Shown here: one piece after another, positions 12,419-21,833 of the stretch | Layout of the letters: each line of letters starts with the position of its first letter | Position numbering within the stretch: the first letter of the stretch is position 1 | Virus record (IMG/VR): IMGVR_UViG_3300046451_000328 | Coordinates: 1-22,095 of that record | DNA from: a virus | Direction: 5' to 3' (one strand) | DNA length: 22,095 nucleotides | Made by a program: the position numbers and the translations under genes | The notes under the pieces: model-generated | What the model was told of the DNA's origin: nothing | The model's database searches: none | Seen by the model: the letters and a program-made list of their open reading frames with translations, nothing else

Positions 12419-12739
12419 TTAGCGATAAATATTGTTACTCGGTTGTAATTTTTTTTGATACTCGTAAATAATTGTCTGTATTTGTCTTTCTGACAATTTA
12501 TATTCTATGCTAATATCTATAAAAGTATGATTCATATGTCCATCATTATCTTTTAACTTTTTATAAAAATCTTGTATTATTAAATAATTTCTTAATGCTA
12601 CTGGCTTAATCGTTCCGTTCTGTGATAAATGAAATATAATATCCTTAATCGTTGCACCATCTCCAAAACGAACTACAATCTCGTTTTTTAAAATATCACA
12701 AAATTTAAGTACTCTTTTTATATTATTTCTCTTTCCCAT
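12419..12739 (-). CDS. Small helix-turn-helix-like protein, 106 aa
   Basis: Basic helical protein. Residues about 72-95 (TFIDISIEYKLSERQIQTII) match the shape of a helix-turn-helix with a '.DIA..Y.lS.rqI..Ii.e' core, as in Mor-like activators and other small phage DNA-binding proteins; the match is by eye. An earlier segment GDGATIKDIIFHLSQNGTI may be another helical element. The start overlaps the 92-aa gene by 22 bp. Its site between tape measure and protease is odd for a regulator, but the gap to the protease is 58 bp and holds a TATATTTA box at 12389-12396. A structural role remains possible. Confidence 0.6.
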   Translation of the reverse strand: MGKRNNIKRVLKFCDILKNEIVVRFGDGATIKDIIFHLSQNGTIKPVALRNYLIIQDFYKKLKDNDGHMNHTFIDISIEYKLSERQIQTIIYEYQKKLQPSNNIYR

Positions 12740-12996
12740 AAATCAAATAAAACAAAACTCCAAAATTTAACAACAGTATCTCTGCAATCTACACAATTAT
12801 ATTCTTCCTCGCTAAAACTTTCCATACTTTGAAATAAATTATTATAATGCGAAAATAACTTTTTAATTTCCTTATTACTATGTTTATTGTATTTACTAAA
12901 ATATTTTGCGTTGTTATTAAAGCAATAATGCACCTTACCTCTAATCAAATCATTAACTGCATTTGCTTCTTTTACTACCACTTCTTCTTGGGACAT
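12718..12996 (-). CDS. Hypothetical CxxC protein, 92 aa
   Basis: Unrecognised small protein with an acidic N-terminus (MSQEEVVVKEANAVNDLIRG) and a Tyr/Asn/Lys-rich middle. Near the C-terminus are Cys68-x2-Cys71, followed by VVKFWSFVLFDLWEREII. Cys25 is the other cysteine. The hydrophobic end is short for a membrane segment. It overlaps the zinc-ribbon gene by 22 bp and the HTH-like gene by 22 bp, so all three are translated as a linked unit. It may be a small tail or assembly protein; no family could be named. Confidence 0.65.
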   Translation of the reverse strand: MSQEEVVVKEANAVNDLIRGKVHYCFNNNAKYFSKYNKHSNKEIKKLFSHYNNLFQSMESFSEEEYNCVDCRDTVVKFWSFVLFDLWEREII

Positions 12997-13157
12997 ACTT
13001 TTGACTTTATTTTAGTTATTGACGCTAAAGGACATTTACACAAACTGCACCCAGCACCATTAAAGATTAATAAATATTTTTCACTTTTGTACTCACAAGA
13101 ATTACATATAGCCATTCTTTCTTTCCTTACTTCATTATTTGTAAATAAATTCCACAT
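12975..13157 (-). CDS. Small zinc-ribbon protein, 60 aa
   Basis: Short protein with six cysteines: Cys18-x2-Cys21, Cys37-x2-Cys40-x-Cys42 and Cys55, ending CPKKKW. The layout 'R...C..CEY...C..C.C.L......K...CP..KW' closely resembles small zinc-binding proteins found near structural genes of many phages (the DUF6171-like type, recalled). One zinc is probably held by four of the cysteines. It starts 12 bp after the tape measure ends and overlaps the 92-aa gene by 22 bp. The precise role is unknown; it may bind nucleic acid or aid assembly. Confidence 0.75.
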   Translation of the reverse strand: MWNLFTNNEVRKERMAICNSCEYKSEKYLLIFNGAGCSLCKCPLASITKIKSKVCPKKKW

Positions 13158-13168
13158 AATTATATTTT

Positions 13169-16100
13169 TTAAAAACTCATTCTCGATTCCATTACACTTA
13201 CACTTTTTTGTGTGCTACTAATTGATTGCTCTGTTACTACAACTTCTTGCGAATTTAATGCTTCTGCTATTCTACCAACATCTTCATCAGTCATCTGGCT
13301 TTGATTTTGTCTTTTAATCTGTCCGTCTAACATTCGTGTTATACCACCATCTGCAAACTTAACGCCACCACCAGCTTGATTTATTGCTGACAATTCATTT
13401 CTAAACATTGATGTTGATTGCTTATTTATTATTGCTTCCCCACCTTCTGCTTCCATTAGTTTTCCTCCAGACCTAAATTTAATACCTCCGTTTTTATGAC
13501 TTGCACCACTAAACATACCTCCACGTTTTAATTCTCCACCATTTTCAAACTCCTCTGCTATAAGACCACCATCTGCAAACGTTGTTTTATCAATAGTATC
13601 TAATTGGAATTTAGTCATAATTACTTGTGCAGCAATCGGAATCAAACTTAAAGGCCAAGGAATAGTAGATGCTATTTTCATAACTGCTTGAGCACCACTT
13701 AAAATTGCTTGTTGCTTACTTGTTTTTTTATTTCTCTCAAATGCTTCCCTTTCAATTATTTCTTTTTGTCTATCAAATTTTTGTGTTATTCTTAATTCAG
13801 CAGCAGCTTTTTGCTCATCTGTCATTGTTTTATAACGTGATGATTCTTTAAGGTTTTGCATCTCCGTAGATTGTTGCTTATCTAATCCCTTAACTCTTTC
13901 TTCTGTTTCCTTATTTAATAAATCTGCCCTAGCACCAATAATATCATTTACGGCAGATAGTCCCATCATTGTTGCTGCAAATGCTTCTTCTCCTTTTTCT
14001 CCACCACCAAACAATTTCTGCATTATATTATCTTCCCCCTCTACTCCAGACGCTGATTGTCCAAGTTTAATAATCATTCCATCTAATTCTGCTATTCGTT
14101 TTGTGTCAGCATCTGATAATGTTTCTCCAGCTTTTACTCTCGCAATTATTCTTTGAATCTCTAGTCTGTGTAATGTTGCTTGTGCTTTATTAACTCTATC
14201 TGCAACACCTTCTCCTTTTCCTAATGTTGCTATCAATGCTTCGTTAAGTGCAATTTCTTCATCAATTTTTTGTAATACAGTTTGTTTTGATGCTGCACTA
14301 TTATCATCTCCAGTTTTCAATTTTTTATCTAAAACAAGAATTTCTTTTTTAATAGCTTTATATTTATCACTATCTATTATTTCTTTCTTTAGTAATTTAT
14401 TATATTCTTGTTTCTTTTTATTGATTTGTTCTATTGTAGCAGATTGCATTTTATCAATCTTTTCTTTGGTCATTGTAGTATCAGTTCCTTTTTTCATTAA
14501 TACATTTAACTTCCGTTGTGATTCAACTATTTGTTTAGTAGCGTTATTAAAATCACTACTCCCTTCTAAAGACGCTGATTTTACTTTTTCTAAATCCATC
14601 AATTTTTGTCTGTAACCATCTATTGATTTTGTATAAGTTTTATTTGCTATTTCTTTTAAAGTTAGACTATCAGTATATGCAAATTGTTCTTTTTGTAGTT
14701 CTGTTATGTATAAAGACAAAGCGTCTATTTGTCTTTTAGTAGCAGTTGTATCTTCACTTTTGTTTTTGATTCCTTGCAACGTATTATATAAAACAATATT
14801 TTGATTCGTTCCTAATGCCATAAAAGCACTTCCTGCTTTTTCAAGCCAATTAACATTGTCGGATGCTTTAGAATTTTCTAAATCAAGTAAATCATTTGTT
14901 AATTCTTGTAATTTTTGTTGAGCACCTTTCATTTTAGCATTTGTAATTAGTGCTTCTGAATTTCTTTTTAATGCTGCACTACTTGCTTCTGTATTTATAT
15001 TTTCTAATGTTAGATTCCCATTCAATTCACGTACTTCTGTATTTAGTTTAGCAACTGCTTTTTCCCTCATTTCTGTACTATTGGATTCATCTTTAGCCAA
15101 ATCAACTAACGTGTTTATGTTAGATATTTGCTCTCCAGTTTGTTTTGCTGCATCTATTCCAATGTTGTCTATATTTTTTTGTGATTTTTCAACTGCCGTT
15201 AATTCTTTAGACCAATTTGATAGAGCATAACCTATGGCTAAAATAGCCGCTGCAACTGCTACATAAGGATTTTTCATTAATGCTGAATTTAATAATAAGG
15301 TTTTTGCCCTTGCAACACTTGCACCTATTGAAAAACTTTTTAACTGTAAATTGGTTAGCATTATACCTACCTTATATAATCCCCAAGCAACGGCTCCAGT
15401 TTTTAATAAAAGAGCTATACGTGATGAATGTTTAATAATCCAAGAAAGAGAATCTATAACTGCTATAAATATTGGTTTTAATTCTTCTCCTAATAATACT
15501 TTTTGTGCTGTGTATTGTGAATTAAGCCTAGATTGTGATTGCTCTAATGTTTCTTGTTGCATCGCTACTGCTGCTGCTAAACTACTATTTTCTCCGTAAT
15601 CAGTATTTACTTGTTGTAGTATATTGTCGTAGTCTTCTAATTGTGCAGTTCCTAATGCACCTACACCAGTCAATGCTTTAACGTTTGGAATCAATGCCGT
15701 TAGTGCATCAGCGTCTTTCTCGGCTGCTTTAGAAATTTGTTTAAGGGTATTCATAAATCCTTCCCCTTTTAATGCCGTTACTCCATAAGAAATACCTAAT
15801 CTCTTAAATTCTTTTTGAGCCGTTTCAGATGGCTTAATCAATGCACCAATAGCACCCTTTAAAGCCGTAGTTGCTACGTTAGTATTTAATCCTTGTTTAG
15901 TTAATACTGCCATTGCAGATAATAATTCTTTATATCCTAAACCAGCTTGTTTTGCAATAGGTGCAACTGTACCAATCGTTGTAGATAATTCTTCCACAGT
16001 AGTCTTACCAAATTTCTGTGCAGAGAAAAAAGCTGCAGCCACTTCCGTAGCATCTTTAGTTTCTAATCCAAAGGCATTTATTATTGTTGTGATTCCATCT

Positions 16101-16906
16101 GTTGCAGTCGTTAAATCTGTAACACCACCGATTGCTAACTCAGATGCAACTCGTAAAAAATCAACTGCATCTGCTGCTGGTACTCCAGCCGATACTGCAT
16201 CAAATAGTGCCTTATTCATATCCTCTATCTCCAATCCGAACTCTTGCATTACTTCGATTGCACCAGTCTTTAATGTATCTCCAAATTTATCTATATCAGC
16301 ACTACTCATCAATGACAGAATATTAGTAAATCCTTTTTCAAATTTTCCGAAATCTCCAGTTACTTGCTGCACTACTCTACTGATTGCTTGAAATGCAACA
16401 ACTGCACCACCTATTGCTAATCCAGTCGCTGCTAATTTTTCTTTAACACCACCTAATGCACTACCATAATTACCTACGTTTCTAAAATTATTACCTAATG
16501 ATTTATCAAATTCTTTTAGCTTACCATTGTTCGCAGTGTACTCTGCTTTCATTTTTTTCATAGCAGCCGTGTTATTGGTCAAGCCACCAGTTGTACCTTT
16601 AATTTTTGTAATTAGTTCTTTATTTCTTGCTACTAATCCATTGTATGAGCCATCTAATTTTTGTGATGCTTTACTAGAATCAAGGATTGCTTTACTTTCT
16701 TTATTGCGTTCTGAACGTAATTGCTTTAATTTTAATTTAGTATCTACAATATTTTTAGCGTGAATCTTTTGCATACCAGCATTTTTCTTACTGGCAGTTG
16801 TCATATTTTTTAGTTTTTGTTCTGCCTTTGTGATTGCAGCTTCCAACTGTTGAAGGTCTTGTGTCCCTATGATTTTTATATCAATTATCTTGCTTATCTT
16901 ACTCAT
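13169..16906 (-). CDS. Tail tape measure protein, 1245 aa
   Basis: Sets tail length and spans the tail lumen until DNA ejection. Residues about 20-135 are coiled coil. The PhageMin_Tail/TP901 core lies at about 185-440, with DKFGDTLKTGAIEVMQEFGL, ALFDAVSAGVPAADAVDFL and ELAIGGVTDLTTATDGIT. Hydrophobic segments lie at about 161-178, 494-518 and 547-564. A further long coiled-coil region follows, then a C-terminal section with TFADGGLIAEEFENGGELKR, GGMFSGASHKNGGIKFRSGG and EGGEAIINKQST, typical of such proteins. At about 0.15 nm per residue it suggests a tail near 185 nm. It is 6 bp after the 1007-aa gene. No programmed-frameshift chaperone pair was recognised upstream. Confidence 0.93.
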   Translation of the reverse strand: MSKISKIIDIKIIGTQDLQQLEAAITKAEQKLKNMTTASKKNAGMQKIHAKNIVDTKLKLKQLRSERNKESKAILDSSKASQKLDGSYNGLVARNKELITKIKGTTGGLTNNTAAMKKMKAEYTANNGKLKEFDKSLGNNFRNVGNYGSALGGVKEKLAATGLAIGGAVVAFQAISRVVQQVTGDFGKFEKGFTNILSLMSSADIDKFGDTLKTGAIEVMQEFGLEIEDMNKALFDAVSAGVPAADAVDFLRVASELAIGGVTDLTTATDGITTIINAFGLETKDATEVAAAFFSAQKFGKTTVEELSTTIGTVAPIAKQAGLGYKELLSAMAVLTKQGLNTNVATTALKGAIGALIKPSETAQKEFKRLGISYGVTALKGEGFMNTLKQISKAAEKDADALTALIPNVKALTGVGALGTAQLEDYDNILQQVNTDYGENSSLAAAVAMQQETLEQSQSRLNSQYTAQKVLLGEELKPIFIAVIDSLSWIIKHSSRIALLLKTGAVAWGLYKVGIMLTNLQLKSFSIGASVARAKTLLLNSALMKNPYVAVAAAILAIGYALSNWSKELTAVEKSQKNIDNIGIDAAKQTGEQISNINTLVDLAKDESNSTEMREKAVAKLNTEVRELNGNLTLENINTEASSAALKRNSEALITNAKMKGAQQKLQELTNDLLDLENSKASDNVNWLEKAGSAFMALGTNQNIVLYNTLQGIKNKSEDTTATKRQIDALSLYITELQKEQFAYTDSLTLKEIANKTYTKSIDGYRQKLMDLEKVKSASLEGSSDFNNATKQIVESQRKLNVLMKKGTDTTMTKEKIDKMQSATIEQINKKKQEYNKLLKKEIIDSDKYKAIKKEILVLDKKLKTGDDNSAASKQTVLQKIDEEIALNEALIATLGKGEGVADRVNKAQATLHRLEIQRIIARVKAGETLSDADTKRIAELDGMIIKLGQSASGVEGEDNIMQKLFGGGEKGEEAFAATMMGLSAVNDIIGARADLLNKETEERVKGLDKQQSTEMQNLKESSRYKTMTDEQKAAAELRITQKFDRQKEIIEREAFERNKKTSKQQAILSGAQAVMKIASTIPWPLSLIPIAAQVIMTKFQLDTIDKTTFADGGLIAEEFENGGELKRGGMFSGASHKNGGIKFRSGGKLMEAEGGEAIINKQSTSMFRNELSAINQAGGGVKFADGGITRMLDGQIKRQNQSQMTDEDVGRIAEALNSQEVVVTEQSISSTQKSVSVMESRMSF

Positions 16907-16912
16907 ATTTGA

Positions 16913-19900
16913 TTATCCTTTAATTACTTTATTAACTGTTTCTTTGTCCTCTGTATATAAATCAATTATATTCCCATTATCATCTTTAGTTACCATTCCA
17001 CTACCACCACCATTTTCTCCTAAATGTACTGCACCACTACTATCTACTACTAAAACATTTCGTCTGTCATTGTCCGAAGTACCTCCACCTATTACTAAAA
17101 TAGCGTCATCATCTTTTTTATTATATTGTCCTAATATAATTTGATTCTGTTTTTGTGTTGTCAAATTACTACCAAGCAATATGTTTCCATTTTCAGATGG
17201 GCTATCATTGTTACCTCGCAATACCAATCCTTCATTAGAATATGATTGACCTCTATCCTTTATTCTTGCTTTATCATCTATTCTAGTATTTCTATTCTTT
17301 CCTAATGTTGGTTGTTGTTTACGAAGTTTTAATTTTACGTTATCTTTTACATCTCCAAATTGGATTAGTTCTACTTTTGTAGTTCCTTGTGTGCTTGGTT
17401 TATAATCTATTACTTTGTGTATTATCCAGTATCCACCATTTGCACCAGCATTGTCTGTTATCCAAACTGGTTTTTGTAAATCTAATTGAGAGATATCTCC
17501 AGCTTTTAAATCAAAATATACTGTTTTAATTCTTGGGCTATCAGATAATTTATTTATAAATTTTTTCCAATAGGTTTTGTACAATCCATCTATTGCTCTA
17601 TCGCCATAATCTAAATTAGCAAAATTAGTATCTGTATCGTGGAATGTACTTGCAGATGGATATATATTACTTAATCCATTATTGCCGTTTTGCCAGCACC
17701 AACTTTGATAGACTCCTTCAATACCAGGTGTTGGCTGCATACCTTCATACGATAGTATTCTCATATGATGTGTTTCCATAACTTCTGGCTTCTGACTATG
17801 TGCTATGTCCTCAATATATTCTGATACTATTAAAGGGATTCTAACTAAATTTGATTCGCTTTGTGAGAACTCCCATTCTTCAAACATATATGTTGGAGCC
17901 GTTATTGGATTACCTACTTCTTCAATTTCATCAATAAAGCCATCTGCTAATAATACTTTTAATGAATGATACTCTTGTAGCAAATCTTGTTCAATCTCAT
18001 CAACATATCCATCTCCACTATCTTTAGCATATTTAAAATATAATTCTTTTCGTATATCGTCTAATATAAATTTAGTTGTCTGTGGTTTACTCATATCCAT
18101 TTTTCCACTCCAATCTTGTGCTTGGTTTCTTCCTAAATAAAAATCATTATAAGGCTCAACAGTAACTGATTTCTCTAACTCGTTTGTATCCCAGTATAAA
18201 TTAAACATACCAGTTACTGCTTTTACTAAATCAATTTTTGGAATATCACAAGGTAAATATGTACCCATTTGAATTTTATCTCCGTATGCTACTCTACCTA
18301 CTCTATCTACTTCAAATGTAGTTTCTGGCAGAAATCCACCATTTGCATTTTTTATATCATCAAAATTACCTATCTTCAATGTTCTAGAATGTTGGTCTTC
18401 CCCTACTATTTCTCCTTGCTTTCCGTGTAATACCCAGCACATTTGATTTTCTGGAGATACATTATTTAAATGATTATTTGCTTCTAAATTTGTTATAAAT
18501 ATACAGACCTCATCTCCAGCCAATAATGGTTGAGTACCAGTATTCAATGATAATGTCTGCCAGTGTATATGAGTATATTGTCCCGCTGGTTGCTGACTCA
18601 CATCTAAGGTTATTGTTTGCTGACTTATATCGTCATTTAATACATCACTAATAAGTATTAAAGGGTCGTGAGATGTGGGTTGAGTTATTGGGCATTGTGT
18701 CATAGCCCTAAACATAGCATCTTGATTCCCCCCTAATACATAACCTCCAAGATTGCTGGTTGGAGTTAAAGAATGTGGTCTATCATTTACTTGTAAATCT
18801 CTAAATACAATAACCGCTGCATATACTTCCGAGCCAGTTAATCTACCACATTGTATTTCAGAACGTATCTCATAATCTCCATCTTTTTGTACTGTCCAAG
18901 AATGATAAGGTGCTGGAGATATATTTCCAGTTCCCTCATCGTAGTCGTGTCCGTGCCTCATAGGATAGGACTCGTTTAATTCTGATACATAAGTAGAATC
19001 GTGAGTAGCTAATTTTTGACGACCATATACATCTTTATCCTCCGTATCAAATGGAAGTAATTTTTCTATACCCCTCTGCCAAGGGTCAGGGTCTCCACTC
19101 CACGAGGTATATCTGCGTATCCATCTTGCTTGTAAATTATCTGGAAATTGGTCGTGTACAAGTAATGCTTGGAATCTTGCTCTAACCTCACTATCTCTAT
19201 GTCCTAATGGATTGTCTTTTGTCCAGTTGTCTAATGATGTTGGTATAATTAATTTTTCAAATAAATCCGAATTAAAGAAATTACTTTTTATAGTATATCC
19301 AGCAGCATTAAAATATGTGTTTAGTAAATTTTTAACAAAGTATGATGGTCTTACTTCTGATAGGTCTATTTTTTTTACGTAGTTCTGACCACCTACCCAT
19401 TTTGTTTTCTTCCATTCTCCCCAGCATATAACTGGTAAGCACCAAACATTATTAGGAACAGTATTTATTTCATTCCATAATCCGTTAGTCCATTCGTGTA
19501 CAATACCACCATCAAAATTGCTTGGGACATCACACATAAATTCTTCAGAGAATACCTTTCCCCAAGTAATATTACTTCCTAAAATTGTAACACTATATGA
19601 TGTTAATTTATCAAATGAAGTTATTGATTTTACTTGTATCCCTCCAACAATCAAAACATTACTGTTTAATGATATTCTACACTCAACACTATTATCTAAT
19701 AATGATGTAAAATTAACTGCATTATCAAATCCTATATTGTTTAATACTTTATTATTGTTTTTAGTTGCTGGGATATTTAATGTCTTACTATATGTTCCAG
19801 TCGTTTCGCTTACATTAATAATGTTTTTAATTCCAAAATTAAGGGCTAAAGGAAAATTTGTTGATTCAAATAAATCCAAAGTACCTAGTATTTCATTATG

Positions 19901-19936
19901 TTTAAATACCTCAACCTTTACATCTCCGTTTACCAT
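16913..19936 (-). CDS. Large tail/baseplate protein with fibre-like C-terminus, 1007 aa
   Basis: Large tail-tip or baseplate protein. The N-terminal part contains TTGTYSKTLNIPATKNNNKV, a pattern common in large tail proteins of Bacteroidota phages. The middle is beta-rich with many Trp and Tyr. From about 903 onward it changes to GLVLRGNNDSPSENGNILLG, NQIILGQYNKKDDDAILVIG and NVLVVDSSGAVHLG. This resembles the trimeric head-like beta modules of phage fibres and YadA-type adhesins, and suggests a receptor-binding or trimer-forming end. No peptidase motif such as S74 was seen at the end. It begins 1 bp after the 447-aa gene, with which it probably works. Confidence 0.8.
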   Translation of the reverse strand: MVNGDVKVEVFKHNEILGTLDLFESTNFPLALNFGIKNIINVSETTGTYSKTLNIPATKNNNKVLNNIGFDNAVNFTSLLDNSVECRISLNSNVLIVGGIQVKSITSFDKLTSYSVTILGSNITWGKVFSEEFMCDVPSNFDGGIVHEWTNGLWNEINTVPNNVWCLPVICWGEWKKTKWVGGQNYVKKIDLSEVRPSYFVKNLLNTYFNAAGYTIKSNFFNSDLFEKLIIPTSLDNWTKDNPLGHRDSEVRARFQALLVHDQFPDNLQARWIRRYTSWSGDPDPWQRGIEKLLPFDTEDKDVYGRQKLATHDSTYVSELNESYPMRHGHDYDEGTGNISPAPYHSWTVQKDGDYEIRSEIQCGRLTGSEVYAAVIVFRDLQVNDRPHSLTPTSNLGGYVLGGNQDAMFRAMTQCPITQPTSHDPLILISDVLNDDISQQTITLDVSQQPAGQYTHIHWQTLSLNTGTQPLLAGDEVCIFITNLEANNHLNNVSPENQMCWVLHGKQGEIVGEDQHSRTLKIGNFDDIKNANGGFLPETTFEVDRVGRVAYGDKIQMGTYLPCDIPKIDLVKAVTGMFNLYWDTNELEKSVTVEPYNDFYLGRNQAQDWSGKMDMSKPQTTKFILDDIRKELYFKYAKDSGDGYVDEIEQDLLQEYHSLKVLLADGFIDEIEEVGNPITAPTYMFEEWEFSQSESNLVRIPLIVSEYIEDIAHSQKPEVMETHHMRILSYEGMQPTPGIEGVYQSWCWQNGNNGLSNIYPSASTFHDTDTNFANLDYGDRAIDGLYKTYWKKFINKLSDSPRIKTVYFDLKAGDISQLDLQKPVWITDNAGANGGYWIIHKVIDYKPSTQGTTKVELIQFGDVKDNVKLKLRKQQPTLGKNRNTRIDDKARIKDRGQSYSNEGLVLRGNNDSPSENGNILLGSNLTTQKQNQIILGQYNKKDDDAILVIGGGTSDNDRRNVLVVDSSGAVHLGENGGGSGMVTKDDNGNIIDLYTEDKETVNKVIKG

Positions 19937-21280
19937 TTATCTCTGTGTTAATATTTCGTTAGACATTCTTAATGACAATGTCATTTGTCCTACTGATTTA
20001 CCTTTTGGCTTTGTATTCATTTGTTTTGTAACGCTATAAACTGCGTTGATTTTTCCAGTCTGTAAATTCTCTACCCATATTTGAGGGCTTGTAATTATTT
20101 CTGATAGCCATCTCAATTCAGTTGCTATATGGAATTTACTTTTAACTGTGATTGTTTCATTAGCTATAATGTTAGTAGATGATAATGTTCGAGAACTACT
20201 GCCGTAAGTATTATTAAATAAATAGCCCATTGAATTAATATCTTCTGTATTAGACCTTCTATGACCTAAAGGAGATTTAGTTAATTTGCTTTTTACACTT
20301 GTTGTTACTTGCAACTCGCTATTAAATGTATATCCATCAATACCACCTTTTCTGTTTTTCCAATAGACTCTTAATCGTTCCGTAGAACATTTTTCCTTAT
20401 CTATTATATAATGACCTATTTCCGATACTTGTGCAGCATTATGGTCTTGCACCCAGTAACTAACTCTATATGCAGCATCCTTAATACTGTTCCAAGCACT
20501 AACTCCTATTTTTTCTATTATATTAGGAACTCCAACTCCTATTGAATTTAATCCCTTTCCTAGTTTATTTGAAAGACCATCATATAAAGCATTTGATATA
20601 TTACCACTCCAAACGTTTGGTCTAGCAGCTTGAATCTCCTCTGAAAAAGGTGATATTATATATCTTAATTGCGTTGCTTTGTGAGTATTAAAAATATAAG
20701 CATAATCATTATCAGTATGTGATTGCTTTGTAAGACCACTTTGTTTAAAAGGTAGATTCCCTCCACCCATAGGTCTGCTTGTTAAAAAATGTCCTAATCC
20801 ATTTTGTGTGCTTGAATCCATATGAGTTCTATAAATATCATAAAATGTTGACTGACTTAGATTAAAGGTTTCTTCGTGTTGTGTTGCAGCATCAATACCA
20901 TACGCTTCCCCAGTATTATACCAGGCATTCATATTGCTATTATAGTAAATCTCTCCAGAAGGTGCTACCAATTCTTCTGTCATTATTAATTTAAATCTAA
21001 CGCTTCCAGTATACATAACTTCGGCTAGGTGTAAATTTTTAAATCTTATTTGTGTTTCAATTTCATCTGCTAATATTTCAGACGGATTAATAAAAAAATC
21101 TCCAGCAGTTCCGTATTCTTTTGGTTGTCTTAATATACCACTAACCGCTACCCAGTTCCCCATAGGGTCTGCTTTATGAATTTGATATAATAAATTTACA
21201 GCATCTGTGCTAGTAAACTTCCATACAAAAGGTCTGCTTAAATCATATAATACTTTATAGTTTCCGTTTTCACTAATCAT
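19937..21280 (-). CDS. Tail/baseplate-associated protein, 447 aa
   Basis: Probable tail-tip structural protein. It begins MISENGNYKVLYDLSRPFVW. Segments in the last third, KEKCSTERLRVYWKNRKGGI and ATELRWLSEIITSPQIWVEN, followed by SVGQMTLSLRMSNEILTQR, match a type found beside large tail proteins in Bacteroidota phages, in which a central 'YWKN..GGID.Y' and a terminal 'L..L..SP.vw' recur (recalled). Its start is 2 bp after the stop of the lysine-rich microprotein, and its end is 1 bp ahead of the 1007-aa gene, so all are co-translated. The middle, with hydrophobic NIIEKIGVSAWNSIKDAAYR, is not assigned. Confidence 0.7.
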   Translation of the reverse strand: MISENGNYKVLYDLSRPFVWKFTSTDAVNLLYQIHKADPMGNWVAVSGILRQPKEYGTAGDFFINPSEILADEIETQIRFKNLHLAEVMYTGSVRFKLIMTEELVAPSGEIYYNSNMNAWYNTGEAYGIDAATQHEETFNLSQSTFYDIYRTHMDSSTQNGLGHFLTSRPMGGGNLPFKQSGLTKQSHTDNDYAYIFNTHKATQLRYIISPFSEEIQAARPNVWSGNISNALYDGLSNKLGKGLNSIGVGVPNIIEKIGVSAWNSIKDAAYRVSYWVQDHNAAQVSEIGHYIIDKEKCSTERLRVYWKNRKGGIDGYTFNSELQVTTSVKSKLTKSPLGHRRSNTEDINSMGYLFNNTYGSSSRTLSSTNIIANETITVKSKFHIATELRWLSEIITSPQIWVENLQTGKINAVYSVTKQMNTKPKGKSVGQMTLSLRMSNEILTQR

Positions 21281-21282
21281 AA

Positions 21283-21354
21283 CTAATACTTTTTCTTCTT
21301 GCCTTTAGACTTAGGTTTTGTTTTTGTTCCGTATGCTTTTTTCTTTTTAGCCAT
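21283..21354 (-). CDS. Lysine-rich microprotein, 23 aa
   Basis: ATG at 21352-21354, TAG at 21283-21285. The product starts MAKKKKAYGTKTKPKSKG and ends in four lysines and a tyrosine; more than half of its residues are lysine, and there is no acidic residue. It fits exactly between the gp10-like gene (4-bp gap) and the 447-aa gene (2-bp gap), which strongly supports translation. Very basic microproteins occur in structural blocks of other phages, where DNA or virion binding is suspected. Function unknown here. Confidence 0.7.
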   Translation of the reverse strand: MAKKKKAYGTKTKPKSKGKKKKY

Positions 21355-21358
21355 TGTC

Positions 21359-21832
21359 TTATAATTTATTTAATATTAAATCTACTGATTTATTTAATTC
21401 TCTAGTTACTACTTCATCTATTCTATTTTGCCTTGCCTTAATTGCTTTATCAACAAAATTTATTCTGCTTCTATCAAATCTTCCGTTCATTGTAGGCATA
21501 CCTTTTTTGCTATGTGTATATGCAATAGCGTATGCTATTCCTCTAATTACTGCATCACTTCCAGCCACTCCTTTTCTTCCTAGCCATTCAACTAAAGCAT
21601 TGATTCTTGCTGGTGCTTTTGGATATCTAATTTGTGATGCCTTAACTCCTTTGTCTAAAAATGTCCAGTATGAATTTCCGAATATGCTAACAGATGTTTC
21701 TTCTGGTTGTACTTTTAAACTCTTTATTAATCCTCCAGCCCTATTTGTTCTTCCTTGCTTAATCAATTCAATACCAAATGCTTTAGCATATTCCTCGCCA
21801 ATTAATCTTAATATTTTTTTATTGATTAACAT
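21359..21832 (-). CDS. HK97 gp10-like tail-completion protein, about 157 aa
   Basis: Resembles the HK97 gp10/phage virion morphogenesis family, which completes the head-tail joint. Typical features are SIFGNSYWTFLDKGVKAS followed by YPKAP, then LVEWLGRKG, an AIAYAYTHSK-like segment (YAIAYTHSKKGMPT), and a final helical region ending LNKSVDLILNKL. The preferred start is the ATG at 21830-21832 (MLINKKILRLIGEEY), 1 bp after the upstream stop. A longer frame from 21871 would overlap the upstream gene by 38 bp and adds a poorly fitting N-terminus. It is followed by the lysine-rich microprotein. Confidence 0.8.
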   Translation of the reverse strand: MLINKKILRLIGEEYAKAFGIELIKQGRTNRAGGLIKSLKVQPEETSVSIFGNSYWTFLDKGVKASQIRYPKAPARINALVEWLGRKGVAGSDAVIRGIAYAIAYTHSKKGMPTMNGRFDRSRINFVDKAIKARQNRIDEVVTRELNKSVDLILNKL

Positions 21833-21833
21833 A

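Noticed and set aside
12975-12996. Programmed frameshift joining the zinc-ribbon and CxxC genes
   Set aside because: No standard slippery heptamer was seen in the 22-bp overlap, and the second gene has its own ATG.
19518-20039. 173-codon plus-strand open frame
   Set aside because: Antisense to the start of the 1007-aa tail gene and end of the 447-aa gene, both well supported; no promoter or family match.
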